Origin: Lachnospiraceae bacterium
Lineage (GTDB): Bacteria; Bacillota; Clostridia; Lachnospirales; Lachnospiraceae
DNA length: 64,000 bases
NCBI GenBank assembly: GCA_015057625.1
Contig: SVDZ01000002.1
Coordinates: forward strand, 252,865 to 316,864
Direction of reading: 5' to 3'
Part shown: positions 8,711 to 16,433 of the stretch, piece by piece
Layout: each line of letters starts with the position of its first letter
How positions within the stretch are numbered: the stretch's first letter is position 1
Program-made: the position numbers and the translations under genes
The notes under the pieces: generated by a model
Seen by the model: the letters and a program-made list of their open reading frames with translations, nothing else
Databases searched by the model: none
Told to the model about the DNA's origin: nothing

Positions 8711-10297
8711 ATGAGTAGTAATGATAATTCATTGGTAAAAAGAGCAAAGAAGAAAAGTAAAAAAGGCGTGGGCACTATTATTTTCAGTAGATTGTTTATG
8801 CTTGTTCTTATGGTGTTCTTACAGGTTGTTGCAATGGTGTTTTTCCTTGCAAATACTGATATTTTCAATGAGTTATACTATGTTATTGAGATTATCAAAT
8901 TGTTTATTGTAATTTATATTGTCAATGAGCAAAAGACTGATCCTACCATGAAATTGATATGGGTTATTGTGGTGCTGGTAATACCTGTTTTTGGCGCTAT
9001 TTTATATCTGTATGTCAAATTTCAGTTTGGTTCGATTTTAATCAGAAAGAAGATAGCTGAAATCAACGAACGTACTCATGGTTATCTGTCCTATGATAGA
9101 AAGAAAAAAGAAGAACTTATGAAAAATCATCCCATGACGGTGGGACTTGGAAATTATATATACGGATTTTCGGGATATCCTATTTATACAGATGTAGAAG
9201 TAAAATATTTTTCATCCGGCAAGAAAAAATTTGCTGCCCTCTTGGAAGAACTTAAGAAAGCTGAAAAGTATATTTTTTTAGAGTATTTCATTATTGAAGA
9301 GGGTGAAATGTGGAACAGTGTTTTTGATATTTTGTGTCAAAAACAAAAAGAGGGAGTCGAAGTAAGAGTTATATATGACGGAATGTGTTCTATTGTCCAA
9401 CTACCTATGGGTTATTATAAAAAGGTTAGAGAAAAGGGAATCAAGTGTAAACTATTTGCACCCATGAGGCCTTTTTTGTCGACCTATCAGAATAACAGAG
9501 ATCATAGAAAAATAGTTGTCATTGATGGCAAAACAGTATTTACCGGCGGTGTAAATCTGGCTGATGAGTACATCAATGGAAAGGAAAGGTTCGGTTACTG
9601 GAAAGATTCTGCAGTTATGTTGAAGGGCGAAGTTGCAAATTCCTTTGCTGTAATGTTCCTCAGAATGTGGAATATTGACTCAAAAGAAATAGAAAATTTT
9701 GAGCCGTATCTTAATGAAAATAAAGATTATCAGATTGACTCTTCAAGGGCAGGAAATGTCCTTGGTTATTCAGATGAACCTTTTGATAGTGAAAATATCA
9801 GTGAACTGGTATACATGCATTTAATTAATACAGCAAAAGATAACGTGCACATAATCACGCCGTATTTAATTATAGATAATGTATTTATGTCAGCTCTTAA
9901 GTTTGCGGCCAAGAGAGGCGTTGATGTAAAGATTATTATGCCGGGCATTCCGGATAAATCGTATGCGTATTGTGTTGCCAGAACTTACTACGAAGAGCTT
10001 ATTGAAGCGGGTGTGAAAATATATGAGTTCACTCCCGGTTTTACACATTCAAAGGTGTTTGTAGTGGATGGAACAAAGGCTACAGTGGGTACTGCAAATT
10101 TAGACTACAGAAGTTTCTTCCTTCACTTTGAGTGCGGTGCGCTTATATTTGACAGTCCGGAAATAAAAATGGTTGAGGAAGATTTTCAGACTACATTAAA
10201 AGCATCCCACAGAGTGACTTTACAAGAGTGTAGAAACAGAAATTTCTTATACAAATATGCAGGTAAGATTTTGCGTATGATTGCACCTTTGTTGTAG
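8711..10297 (+). CDS. cls: Cardiolipin synthase (phospholipase D superfamily)
   Basis: Condenses two phosphatidylglycerols into cardiolipin at the membrane. Two hydrophobic segments (about residues 25-47 and 83-102) are followed by two HKD motifs: His265-Lys267-Asp272 (HRKIVVID) and His446-Lys448-Asp453 (HSKVFVVD), each followed by the usual GG/GT-N-D residues. 528 residues, normal for the ClsA type. It is the last gene of the der-plsY-gpsA-alarmone synthetase run; a strong hairpin lies 70 bases after its stop. Confidence 0.95.
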   Translation: MSSNDNSLVKRAKKKSKKGVGTIIFSRLFMLVLMVFLQVVAMVFFLANTDIFNELYYVIEIIKLFIVIYIVNEQKTDPTMKLIWVIVVLVIPVFGAILYLYVKFQFGSILIRKKIAEINERTHGYLSYDRKKKEELMKNHPMTVGLGNYIYGFSGYPIYTDVEVKYFSSGKKKFAALLEELKKAEKYIFLEYFIIEEGEMWNSVFDILCQKQKEGVEVRVIYDGMCSIVQLPMGYYKKVREKGIKCKLFAPMRPFLSTYQNNRDHRKIVVIDGKTVFTGGVNLADEYINGKERFGYWKDSAVMLKGEVANSFAVMFLRMWNIDSKEIENFEPYLNENKDYQIDSSRAGNVLGYSDEPFDSENISELVYMHLINTAKDNVHIITPYLIIDNVFMSALKFAAKRGVDVKIIMPGIPDKSYAYCVARTYYEELIEAGVKIYEFTPGFTHSKVFVVDGTKATVGTANLDYRSFFLHFECGALIFDSPEIKMVEEDFQTTLKASHRVTLQECRNRNFLYKYAGKILRMIAPLL

Positions 10298-10359
10298 AAA
10301 TCAAGTCTTCCCTACGGAATTTGCTTTAATAAATGTGAACTTTTTAGTTCAAGTTGATA

Positions 10360-10388
10360 GAATAATAAAGAACTCCTTTGCATAATAT
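10360..10388 (+). promoter_or_regulatory. Candidate sigma-E-type promoter for spoIVA
   Basis: GAATAAT at 10360-10366 and CATAATAT at 10381-10388 are separated by 14 bases. As I recall the sigma-E consensus (-35 KMATATT, 14-15 bases, -10 CATACAMT), the match is six of seven and six of eight. Transcription would start near 10394-10397, inside the loop of the hairpin described separately. spoIVA is a known mother-cell sigma-E gene in Bacillus subtilis, which supports the reading. The consensus is from memory. Confidence 0.6.
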
Positions 10389-10419
10389 TTAATATCAGAA
10401 ATATGCAAAGGAGTTTTTT
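10367..10419 (+). terminator. Perfect hairpin with T-run: cls terminator that also contains the spoIVA ribosome binding site
   Basis: AACTCCTTTGCATA (10371-10384) is the exact reverse complement of TATGCAAAGGAGTT (10402-10415), with a 17-base loop. AAAG on the left can further pair with the T-run at 10414-10419. In upstream read-through RNA this is a classic intrinsic terminator. The right arm holds AAAGGAG (10407-10413), the only ribosome binding site for the spoIVA GTG six bases further on. Confidence 0.8.
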
Positions 10420-11889
10420 GTGGCATTTAATATTTATAATGATATAAATGAGAGAACAAACGGCGAGATATATATTGGAGTTGTGGGACCTGTCAGAACG
10501 GGAAAGTCTACATTTATAAAGAACTTTATGGATATTATGGTCATACCAAATATTTCAGATAGTAACGATGCAAAAAGGACAAAGGATGAACTGCCTCAAT
10601 CCGCAAAGGGAAGGACAATAATGACTACGGAACCTAAGTTTATTCCTCAAAATGCTGCCAAAGTCAATATTGGAAATGATGTGTATGCGAATTTTAAATT
10701 GATTGACTGCGTGGGTTATATTGTTGATGGTGCTGAGGGAGTTGAGGAAAACGGTGAAGAGAGAAAAGTTAAAACTCCGTGGTTTGATTATGAAATTGCT
10801 TTCTCAAAAGCTGCTGAGACGGGAACAAAAAAAGTTATAGAAGAGCATTCATCCATAGGCATTGTAATTACAACGGACGGAAGTTTTGGTGAAATTGACA
10901 GAAGTGCTTATGAAAAACCTGAAGAGAGAACTATTTTGGAATTGAAAAAACTGGGAAAGCCATTTGTGGTTGTTGTTAATTCCGCTAATCCAACGTCAAC
11001 ACGATGCCAAAATGTAAAAAAATACATTGAAGAGAAGTATGATGTCACGGTACTGGCGGTTAATTGCCTGCTCATGAATGAGGATGATATAAAAAATATT
11101 CTTGAAAAAATACTTTTTGAGTTTTCTGTTGTGGACGTGTGCTTTGAGACTCCAAACTGGATTGATATATTGACGGATGAAAATCCCATAAAACAGTACA
11201 TATTTAAGCTTAGCAGGGAAATACTTAACAGTATGGATAATATCAAAAACGTTAATTTGGTTAAGGAGATAGAGCTTGAAGAAGTAGTTGATAATATTGA
11301 AGTTAAGGGTATTGATTTGTCAGGAGGAATTGTAAAACTTCAATACAATATTAGTGACAGTTATTATTACGAGGCTCTTTCAAATTTGACAGGTACAGAA
11401 ATAAAAAGTGAATATGAATTGATAAAAACAATAAAAGATATGTCAGGGATGAGGAAGATGTATGACAAGGTAAACGGTGCAATAGAGATGGTGCGACAAA
11501 AAGGCTACGGAATAGTGACACCGGACAGAGAAGAGATTATCTTAGAAGATCCAACGCTTATAAAAAACGGTGGAAAATATGGCGTTAAAATAAAGGCAAC
11601 TTCACCTTCCATGCATTTCATAAAAGCTAATGTACTTACGGAGATAGCACCGATAATCGGGACAAAGGAACAGGCAGAGGATTTGATTAGTTTTATTAAA
11701 AATAATACGGAATCGGATGAGGGAATATGGGATACAAATATTTTTGGAAAGACTATCGAGCAGATTGTGGAAGAGGGGATTAATACGAAAATCGGAAAAC
11801 TTACTGATGAGACACAACAGAAAGTTCAGACTACTGTTGAGAAAATAACAAACGAACAAAACAGAGGGGTTATATGTATTTTATTGTAA
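10420..11889 (+). CDS. spoIVA: Stage IV sporulation protein A (spore coat base ATPase)
   Basis: SpoIVA polymerises on the forespore surface using ATP and anchors the coat. Residues 2-20 (FNIYNDINERTNGEIYIG) and the Walker A GPVRTGKS (23-30) are family hallmarks. 489 residues, about the length of the Bacillus protein, ending in the characteristic hydrophobic GVICILL tail that supports membrane targeting. The start is GTG with AAAGGAG six bases upstream. A sigma-E-type promoter is present, so it is probably expressed alone in the mother cell. Confidence 0.95.
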   Translation: MAFNIYNDINERTNGEIYIGVVGPVRTGKSTFIKNFMDIMVIPNISDSNDAKRTKDELPQSAKGRTIMTTEPKFIPQNAAKVNIGNDVYANFKLIDCVGYIVDGAEGVEENGEERKVKTPWFDYEIAFSKAAETGTKKVIEEHSSIGIVITTDGSFGEIDRSAYEKPEERTILELKKLGKPFVVVVNSANPTSTRCQNVKKYIEEKYDVTVLAVNCLLMNEDDIKNILEKILFEFSVVDVCFETPNWIDILTDENPIKQYIFKLSREILNSMDNIKNVNLVKEIELEEVVDNIEVKGIDLSGGIVKLQYNISDSYYYEALSNLTGTEIKSEYELIKTIKDMSGMRKMYDKVNGAIEMVRQKGYGIVTPDREEIILEDPTLIKNGGKYGVKIKATSPSMHFIKANVLTEIAPIIGTKEQAEDLISFIKNNTESDEGIWDTNIFGKTIEQIVEEGINTKIGKLTDETQQKVQTTVEKITNEQNRGVICILL

Positions 11890-11924
11890 CTTCTAAAAAA
11901 AGTAAGTGCTTTTATTTATGTTTG

Positions 11925-11933
11925 TGATATAAT
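11925..11933 (+). promoter_or_regulatory. Extended -10 promoter upstream of the barnase-like gene
   Basis: TGATATAAT at 11925-11933 is a full extended -10 (TGnTATAAT). There is no convincing -35 at 17 bases (AGTGCT). It lies about 90 bases before the lipoprotein RNase gene and would give a leader that contains the hairpin at 11962-11988. Confidence 0.5.
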
Positions 11934-11961
11934 CATATAGCGATGCATAAAAATGGCAGTT

Positions 11962-11988
11962 TAATAGTCGGATTTCTTCCGACTATTA
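11962..11988 (+). other. Perfect 11-bp hairpin in the leader of the barnase-like gene
   Basis: TAATAGTCGGA and TCCGACTATTA flank a five-base loop. No T-run follows, so it is not an ordinary intrinsic terminator. It could stabilise or control the downstream mRNA, or be a leftover spoIVA terminator without a U-tract. Confidence 0.5.
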
Positions 11989-12022
11989 ACTCTGTATTTA
12001 AATAAAAAGAGGTAATTGAATT

Positions 12023-12616
12023 ATGTCAAATAAAAGAAACAGAATCGGTTTGTTTATTATAAGTATTATTGCTCTAGTGGCATTTGCAGTTACAGGATGT
12101 AACAGTGAAAATAATACCGGCAGACAAATGGCTACAGAGTACATAAGTACCTTTGTCTCGCAGGAAGAAAATTCTGAAAAAATAACAGATAATAATATTG
12201 ATAATAATTCGGAAAACGTAACAGAAACTGTTTCTAAATCAAATGAATCAGAAAATAATAATACAGTAACAGAAAATGGAGTATATTCATCTAAGGATGA
12301 AATTGCATTATATATTCATATTTACGGAAAACTACCGGTCAATTTTATCTCGAAAAGTGAAGCCAGAAAACTTGGGTGGAATGGTGGTTCACTTGAAAAA
12401 TATGCAAAGGGAAAATGCATAGGAGGAGACAGGTTTGGAAATTATGAAAAGAAACTTCCGACTGTCAAGGGAAGAAATTATTTTGAATGTGATGTAAATA
12501 CTTTGGGGGCGAAAAGCAGGGGAGCTGAAAGAATAATATATTCAAACGACGGATATATTTATTACACGGCTGACCATTATAAATCATTTACAGTATTATA
12601 TGAAGGAGACAAATAA
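12023..12616 (+). CDS. Membrane-anchored barnase-like ribonuclease (lipoprotein)
   Basis: 197 residues in three parts. First, a lipoprotein signal peptide with a hydrophobic core and lipobox VTGC (Cys26). Second, a low-complexity Asn/Glu/Ser/Thr linker (about 27-85). Third, a C-terminal microbial RNase N1/T1-type domain (about 86-194) very close to barnase: KLPVNFISKSEARKLGW and IGGDRFGN match barnase segments. The catalytic Glu155, Arg170 and His185 align with barnase Glu73, Arg87 and His102 at nearly the same spacing. It should cleave RNA outside the cell while tethered to the membrane. The inhibitor gene follows after two bases. Tethering is read from the lipobox; export by a toxin route instead is possible. 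Confidence 0.9.
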   Translation: MSNKRNRIGLFIISIIALVAFAVTGCNSENNTGRQMATEYISTFVSQEENSEKITDNNIDNNSENVTETVSKSNESENNNTVTENGVYSSKDEIALYIHIYGKLPVNFISKSEARKLGWNGGSLEKYAKGKCIGGDRFGNYEKKLPTVKGRNYFECDVNTLGAKSRGAERIIYSNDGYIYYTADHYKSFTVLYEGDK

Positions 12617-12618
12617 TT

Positions 12619-12879
12619 ATGGAGTACAGTATTGATTTGAAAAATGTGGCATCAACTTATGATTTGCATGAAGCCATTAAAGAAACCCTTGATTTGCCAT
12701 CTTATTATGGAGAAAACCTTGACGCTTTGTATGATGTATTAGAAGAAATGTCATCAGATGTGACAATTAATTTTGTTAATTGTGCAGATGCTTATGATTC
12801 CATTGAAAAGTATATGGAAGCGCTAGAAGAAATGTGTCAGGAACTAGACAATGACATAGAGATTAACTTCTACAAGTAG
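12619..12879 (+). CDS. Barstar-like ribonuclease inhibitor
   Basis: 86 residues, cytoplasmic (no signal peptide). The barstar core is clear: residues 27-39 contain YYGENLDALYD, and Tyr29, Asp35 and Asp39 sit at the same positions as the barnase-contacting residues of Bacillus barstar. It would neutralise the barnase-like product of the gene two bases upstream before export, so the pair forms an RNase-immunity unit. Slightly shorter at the end than barstar (89 residues). Starts at ATG with GAAGGAGA eight bases upstream. Confidence 0.92.
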   Translation: MEYSIDLKNVASTYDLHEAIKETLDLPSYYGENLDALYDVLEEMSSDVTINFVNCADAYDSIEKYMEALEEMCQELDNDIEINFYK

Positions 12880-12901
12880 CTTTTTTACATGTGTCAAAGT
12901 C

Positions 12902-12930
12902 TTGAAATGAAAAACACTCTGTGATAAAAT
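12902..12930 (+). promoter_or_regulatory. Sigma-A promoter of alaS
   Basis: TTGAAA (12902-12907), 17 bases, TAAAAT (12925-12930), with TG one base before the -10 (extended -10). Transcription would start about 70 bases before alaS. That leader is too short for a T-box, and none is seen. Confidence 0.75.
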
Positions 12931-13004
12931 TTGAAAAGATTTTGTGGTTAAAAGTACACATTTATTTTTAAAAAATAATTACGTTAATATAAGGAGAAGA
13001 AAAA

Positions 13005-15653
13005 ATGAAAAAAATAAGCTCCAATGAATTGAGAAATGCTTGGAAAGAATTCTATATCAAAAGAGGACATGTTGATGTTGGTGCAGTGTCTTTAGTTTCA
13101 GACGGCTCAACAGGTGTTATGTTTAACGTTGCAGGTATGCAGCCACTTATGCCATACCTCTTAGGTAAAGAGCATCCATTGGGAACCAGACTTTGTAACG
13201 TACAGGGATGTGTCAGAACAATTGATATCGACTCAGTTGGAGATACAAGTCATGGTACATTCTTTGAGATGATGGGAAGCTGGTCTTTGGGAGATTATTT
13301 TAAGGAAGAGCGTTGCAAGTGGAGTTTTGAACTTCTCACTGAAGTATTTGGATTTGATGTGGATCACCTTGCTGCAACAGTTTTCGCAGGTGATGAGGAT
13401 GCACCTAGAGATGAGGAAGGTGCAAAATACAGAATTGCATCAGGATTCAAAACTGAAAATGTATATTATTTACCAAAGGAGCACAACTGGTGGGGACTTG
13501 AGTTTGGTCCTTGTGGACCTGATTCAGAAATGTTCTACATAAACGATGTTGAACCTTGCGGTCCTGATTGTAATCCTGGCTGTGACTGTGGAAGATTTAC
13601 TGAAATCGGAAATGACGTATTCATGCAGTACGAAAAACATCAGGATGGCCATTTGACACCACTTGAAAAGAAAAATGTTGATACAGGTTGGGGATTAGAG
13701 CGTAACCTTGCATTCCTTAACGGAACATCAGATGTTTACAAAACTGATTTCTATACATCAGTTATTTCTTATATTGAAAATAAATCAGGAATCAAATACG
13801 ATTCAGAAGAAAAATCTACAAGATCTATGCGTATTATTGCAGATCACTGCAGAACAAGTGTTATGCTTATCGGTGATCCTGCAAAACTTCGTCCTTCAAA
13901 TGCAGGGGCTGGATATGTTCTTCGTAGATTAATTCGTCGTGCTGTAAGACACGGAAGAACATTAAAATTAAATACAGAAGATTATATTAATATTGCTTGT
14001 ATTTTTATTGATGAAGTATACAAAGAAAGTTATCCTCTTTTGACAGAAAACCGCGATTTTGTTCTTTCGGAGTTAAAGAAAGAAATTGAGCGTTTCCAGT
14101 CAACTCTTGAAAATGGAATGAAAGAATTTAAGAAAATTCTTGATACAAAGAAAGAGTCAGGTTCTACTGTTATTTCAGGAAAAGAAGCATTCTACTTATA
14201 TGATACATTTGGATTCCCTATCGAACTTACAGTTGAGATGGCTGAGGAAGAAGGAATGACTGTATCTGAAGAAGAATTTAAGGATGCGATGGAAGAGCAG
14301 AAACAGAAGGCAAGAGCAAATGCAAGTTTCTCACAGAAATCATTGGATGAAGATGTTTTCGAAAGCCTTGGATCAGATGTTACAACAGAATTTGTTGGAT
14401 ATGATACTCTCGAGGCAGAGGAGAAGATTGTTGCTGTTGCAGATGAAAATGCAATGGTTGACGAACTAAATTCAGGTGATAAGGGAACAGTGGTATTTGC
14501 AGTTACACCATTCTATGCAACAATGGGTGGACAGAAGGGCGATATCGGAACTATCACAACAAATACAGGTGTATTTGAGGTTGAAGATACAGTTAAACTT
14601 CCTGAAAATCGTGTGGGACATGTTGGTCACGTTGTTTCAGGAACAATTAAAACAAATGATAATGCTAAATTATCTGTTGATAAGAAGACTCGTTCTAATA
14701 CATGTAAGAACCACTCAGCTACACATTTATTGCAGGCTGCATTAAAGGAGGTTCTTGGGGATCATGTCGAACAGCAGGGATCATATCAGGATAGCGACAG
14801 AACACGTTTTGACTTCAGTCATTCTGAGAGTATGACTGCAGAGCAGATCAACGAAGTAGAGAAAATTGTTAATGCTAAAATTGCCGAAGGACTTGATGTA
14901 GATACAAAAGTTATGGGTATTGAGGAAGCAAAAAACAGTGGAGCTATGGCGTTGTTTGGAGAAAAATACGGTGATAGTGTTCGTGTTGTATCAATGGGTG
15001 ATTTCTCTAAAGAGTTATGTGGTGGTACACACGTTAAAAATACAGCAGATATTGCTTCGTTTAAAATTCTCTCTGAGAATGGTGTCGCTGCAGGCGTTAG
15101 AAGAATAGAAGCACTTACAGGAGCAAACGTACTTGAGTATTATCGTTTGGTGGAAGAGAATCTTGAAAAAGCTGCTGCTGCGGCAAAGACAAATGCTTCT
15201 AACCTTGTTGAAAAGATTCAGGGTATGCAGGCTCAGATCAAGGAACTTTCATCTGAAAATGAATCATTAAGATCAAAACTTGCAAAGAACTCACTCGGTG
15301 ATGTTATGAGTCAGGTGGTTGAAGTTAAAGGTGTTAAACTTCTTGCAACAAGTGTTGAGGGAGCAGACATGAACGGACTTCGTGATCTTGGAGATTCACT
15401 TAAGGAAAAGTTAGGTGAGGGTGTTGTCGTATTACTTTCAAGTAAAGATGACAAAGTAAATATGATTGCAATGGCTACTGATGGAGCGGTTAAAGCAGGT
15501 GCTCACGCAGGAAATCTTATTAAAGGAATTGCAGCACTTGTAGGTGGTGGCGGTGGCGGCCGTCCAAATATGGCACAGGCAGGAGGAAAGAATCCGGCAG
15601 GAATTCCTGATGCTATCGCAGAGGCTAAGACAGTTCTTGAAAATCAGTTATAA
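13005..15653 (+). CDS. alaS: Alanyl-tRNA synthetase
   Basis: Charges tRNA-Ala and edits mischarged Ser and Gly. The N-terminal class II catalytic domain starts with NELRNAWKEFYIKRGH. The editing domain carries the zinc ligands HSATH (His570, His574) and CGGTH (Cys672, His676). A coiled segment (about 725-770) leads to the C-terminal DHHA1-type domain with its glycine run GGGGGGRPNMAQAGG. 882 residues, full length. The start has AAGGAG nine bases upstream and its own sigma-A promoter. Confidence 0.98.
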   Translation: MKKISSNELRNAWKEFYIKRGHVDVGAVSLVSDGSTGVMFNVAGMQPLMPYLLGKEHPLGTRLCNVQGCVRTIDIDSVGDTSHGTFFEMMGSWSLGDYFKEERCKWSFELLTEVFGFDVDHLAATVFAGDEDAPRDEEGAKYRIASGFKTENVYYLPKEHNWWGLEFGPCGPDSEMFYINDVEPCGPDCNPGCDCGRFTEIGNDVFMQYEKHQDGHLTPLEKKNVDTGWGLERNLAFLNGTSDVYKTDFYTSVISYIENKSGIKYDSEEKSTRSMRIIADHCRTSVMLIGDPAKLRPSNAGAGYVLRRLIRRAVRHGRTLKLNTEDYINIACIFIDEVYKESYPLLTENRDFVLSELKKEIERFQSTLENGMKEFKKILDTKKESGSTVISGKEAFYLYDTFGFPIELTVEMAEEEGMTVSEEEFKDAMEEQKQKARANASFSQKSLDEDVFESLGSDVTTEFVGYDTLEAEEKIVAVADENAMVDELNSGDKGTVVFAVTPFYATMGGQKGDIGTITTNTGVFEVEDTVKLPENRVGHVGHVVSGTIKTNDNAKLSVDKKTRSNTCKNHSATHLLQAALKEVLGDHVEQQGSYQDSDRTRFDFSHSESMTAEQINEVEKIVNAKIAEGLDVDTKVMGIEEAKNSGAMALFGEKYGDSVRVVSMGDFSKELCGGTHVKNTADIASFKILSENGVAAGVRRIEALTGANVLEYYRLVEENLEKAAAAAKTNASNLVEKIQGMQAQIKELSSENESLRSKLAKNSLGDVMSQVVEVKGVKLLATSVEGADMNGLRDLGDSLKEKLGEGVVVLLSSKDDKVNMIAMATDGAVKAGAHAGNLIKGIAALVGGGGGGRPNMAQAGGKNPAGIPDAIAEAKTVLENQL

Positions 15654-15730
15654 AATTTGCTGAAATACTATTATAGAATAAATTAAAACATATTTGAAAA
15701 ATGTTCTTGAAACACATATGTAAAAACGTG

Positions 15731-15758
15731 TTGACGGAATGGAAAAATATGATATAAT
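15731..15758 (+). promoter_or_regulatory. Sigma-A promoter of rpsU
   Basis: TTGACG (15731-15736), 16 bases, TATAAT (15753-15758). It lies 85 bases before the rpsU start and would give a leader of about 78 bases. Confidence 0.8.
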
Positions 15759-15792
15759 ATATATTGGTGTGAGCAGTGCTCGCAACGATTAC

Positions 15793-15810
15793 TCCCAATA
15801 ATAATTGGGA
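15793..15810 (+). promoter_or_regulatory. Hairpin in the rpsU leader
   Basis: TCCCAAT and ATTGGGA form a 7-bp stem with an AATA loop, between the promoter and the ribosome binding site. A palindrome GAGCAGTGCTC lies just upstream (about 15771-15781). It could be a site of S21 autoregulation, but nothing beyond the pairing supports this. Confidence 0.35.
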
Positions 15811-15842
15811 ATTCCATAACTGGAGGGAGGTTAGGAGAGACA

Positions 15843-16019
15843 ATGTCTAGTGTAATCGTAAAAGAAAACGAATCAATCGACAGTGCTTTACGTAGATTCA
15901 AGAGAAATTGCGCAAAGGCTGGAATTCAGCAGGAAATTCGTAAAAGAGAACATTACGAAAAACCAAGCGTTAAGCGTAAAAAGAAATCAGAAGCTGCTAG
16001 AAAGCGCAAATATAACTAA
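15843..16019 (+). CDS. rpsU: 30S ribosomal protein S21
   Basis: 58-residue basic protein with the S21 signature: an N-terminal [19 protein letters not shown] segment, a central [18 protein letters not shown] stretch, and a Lys/Arg-rich end ([15 protein letters not shown]). It binds the 30S platform and helps initiation. Start ATG with AGGAG five bases upstream. It has its own promoter and a strong terminator at 16057-16094, so it forms a single-gene unit. Confidence 0.97.
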   Translation: MSSVIVKENESIDSALRRFKRNCAKAGIQQEIRKREHYEKPSVKRKKKSEAARKRKYN

Positions 16020-16056
16020 TTTATAGTTGCTCATAAGAGCGGATGATTAAATTAAT

Positions 16057-16094
16057 AAAAGAACCGATGCAAATTGCATCGGTTCTTTTATTTT
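16057..16094 (+). terminator. Intrinsic terminator of rpsU
   Basis: AAAAGAACCGATGCA (16057-16071) pairs with TGCATCGGTTCTTTT (16075-16089) around a three-base loop, followed by further Ts. The A-tract and T-tract also allow function in the opposite direction. Confidence 0.92.
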
Positions 16095-16202
16095 GGAAAT
16101 GTTATAAATGTGATTAAACGTTCCTTAGCAAACGACTCTTTTTGAAATCAGTAATGAATTGGGTTATTTACAAATATAATGATATAAAAACGAGAGTGTC
16201 AT

Positions 16203-16433
16203 ATGAATTACATTGAAAATACTTTGCATCATAACGGTTACATAGAAATTGTTGGAAATAATGTTATGTACATTGATAATCACAAAAGAATTGCGGAGTT
16301 TACAGATGAAGTTATTAAGGTTGTTTGTCATTCTAAAATTATTACAGTAAAAGGATGTAATCTTAAAATCGACTATTATAGCTGTGATGAAATGAAATTG
16401 TCCGGAGTGATTAATGAAATTAAATTTTCTTGA
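16203..16433 (+). CDS. yqfC: Sporulation protein YqfC
   Basis: 76-residue YqfC-family protein; the family is linked to sporulation (sigma-E controlled in Bacillus) with no known biochemical role. The family pattern of two short beta hairpins is visible, with ITVKGCNLKIDYYSCDEMKLSG near the end. The ATG is preceded by a GAGAG ribosome binding site. The gene overlaps yqfD by 20 bases. Upstream TTGGGT (16160) and TATAAA (16183) are spaced 17 bases apart but make a weak promoter; I see no clear sigma-E site. Confidence 0.88.
   Translation: MNYIENTLHHNGYIEIVGNNVMYIDNHKRIAEFTDEVIKVVCHSKIITVKGCNLKIDYYSCDEMKLSGVINEIKFS

Noticed and set aside
12866..12895. Terminator after the barstar-like gene
   Set aside because: A T-run is present at about 12881-12886, but the only preceding stem is four base pairs, too weak to call.
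12935..13004. T-box riboswitch upstream of alaS
   Set aside because: The promoter at 12902-12930 leaves only about 70 bases of leader, and there is no T-box sequence or terminator/antiterminator pair.
16152..16188. Sigma-E promoter before yqfC
   Set aside because: Expected from Bacillus, but the -35 region does not match the consensus at 13-15 bases from any -10-like sequence; only a weak sigma-A-like pair was seen.
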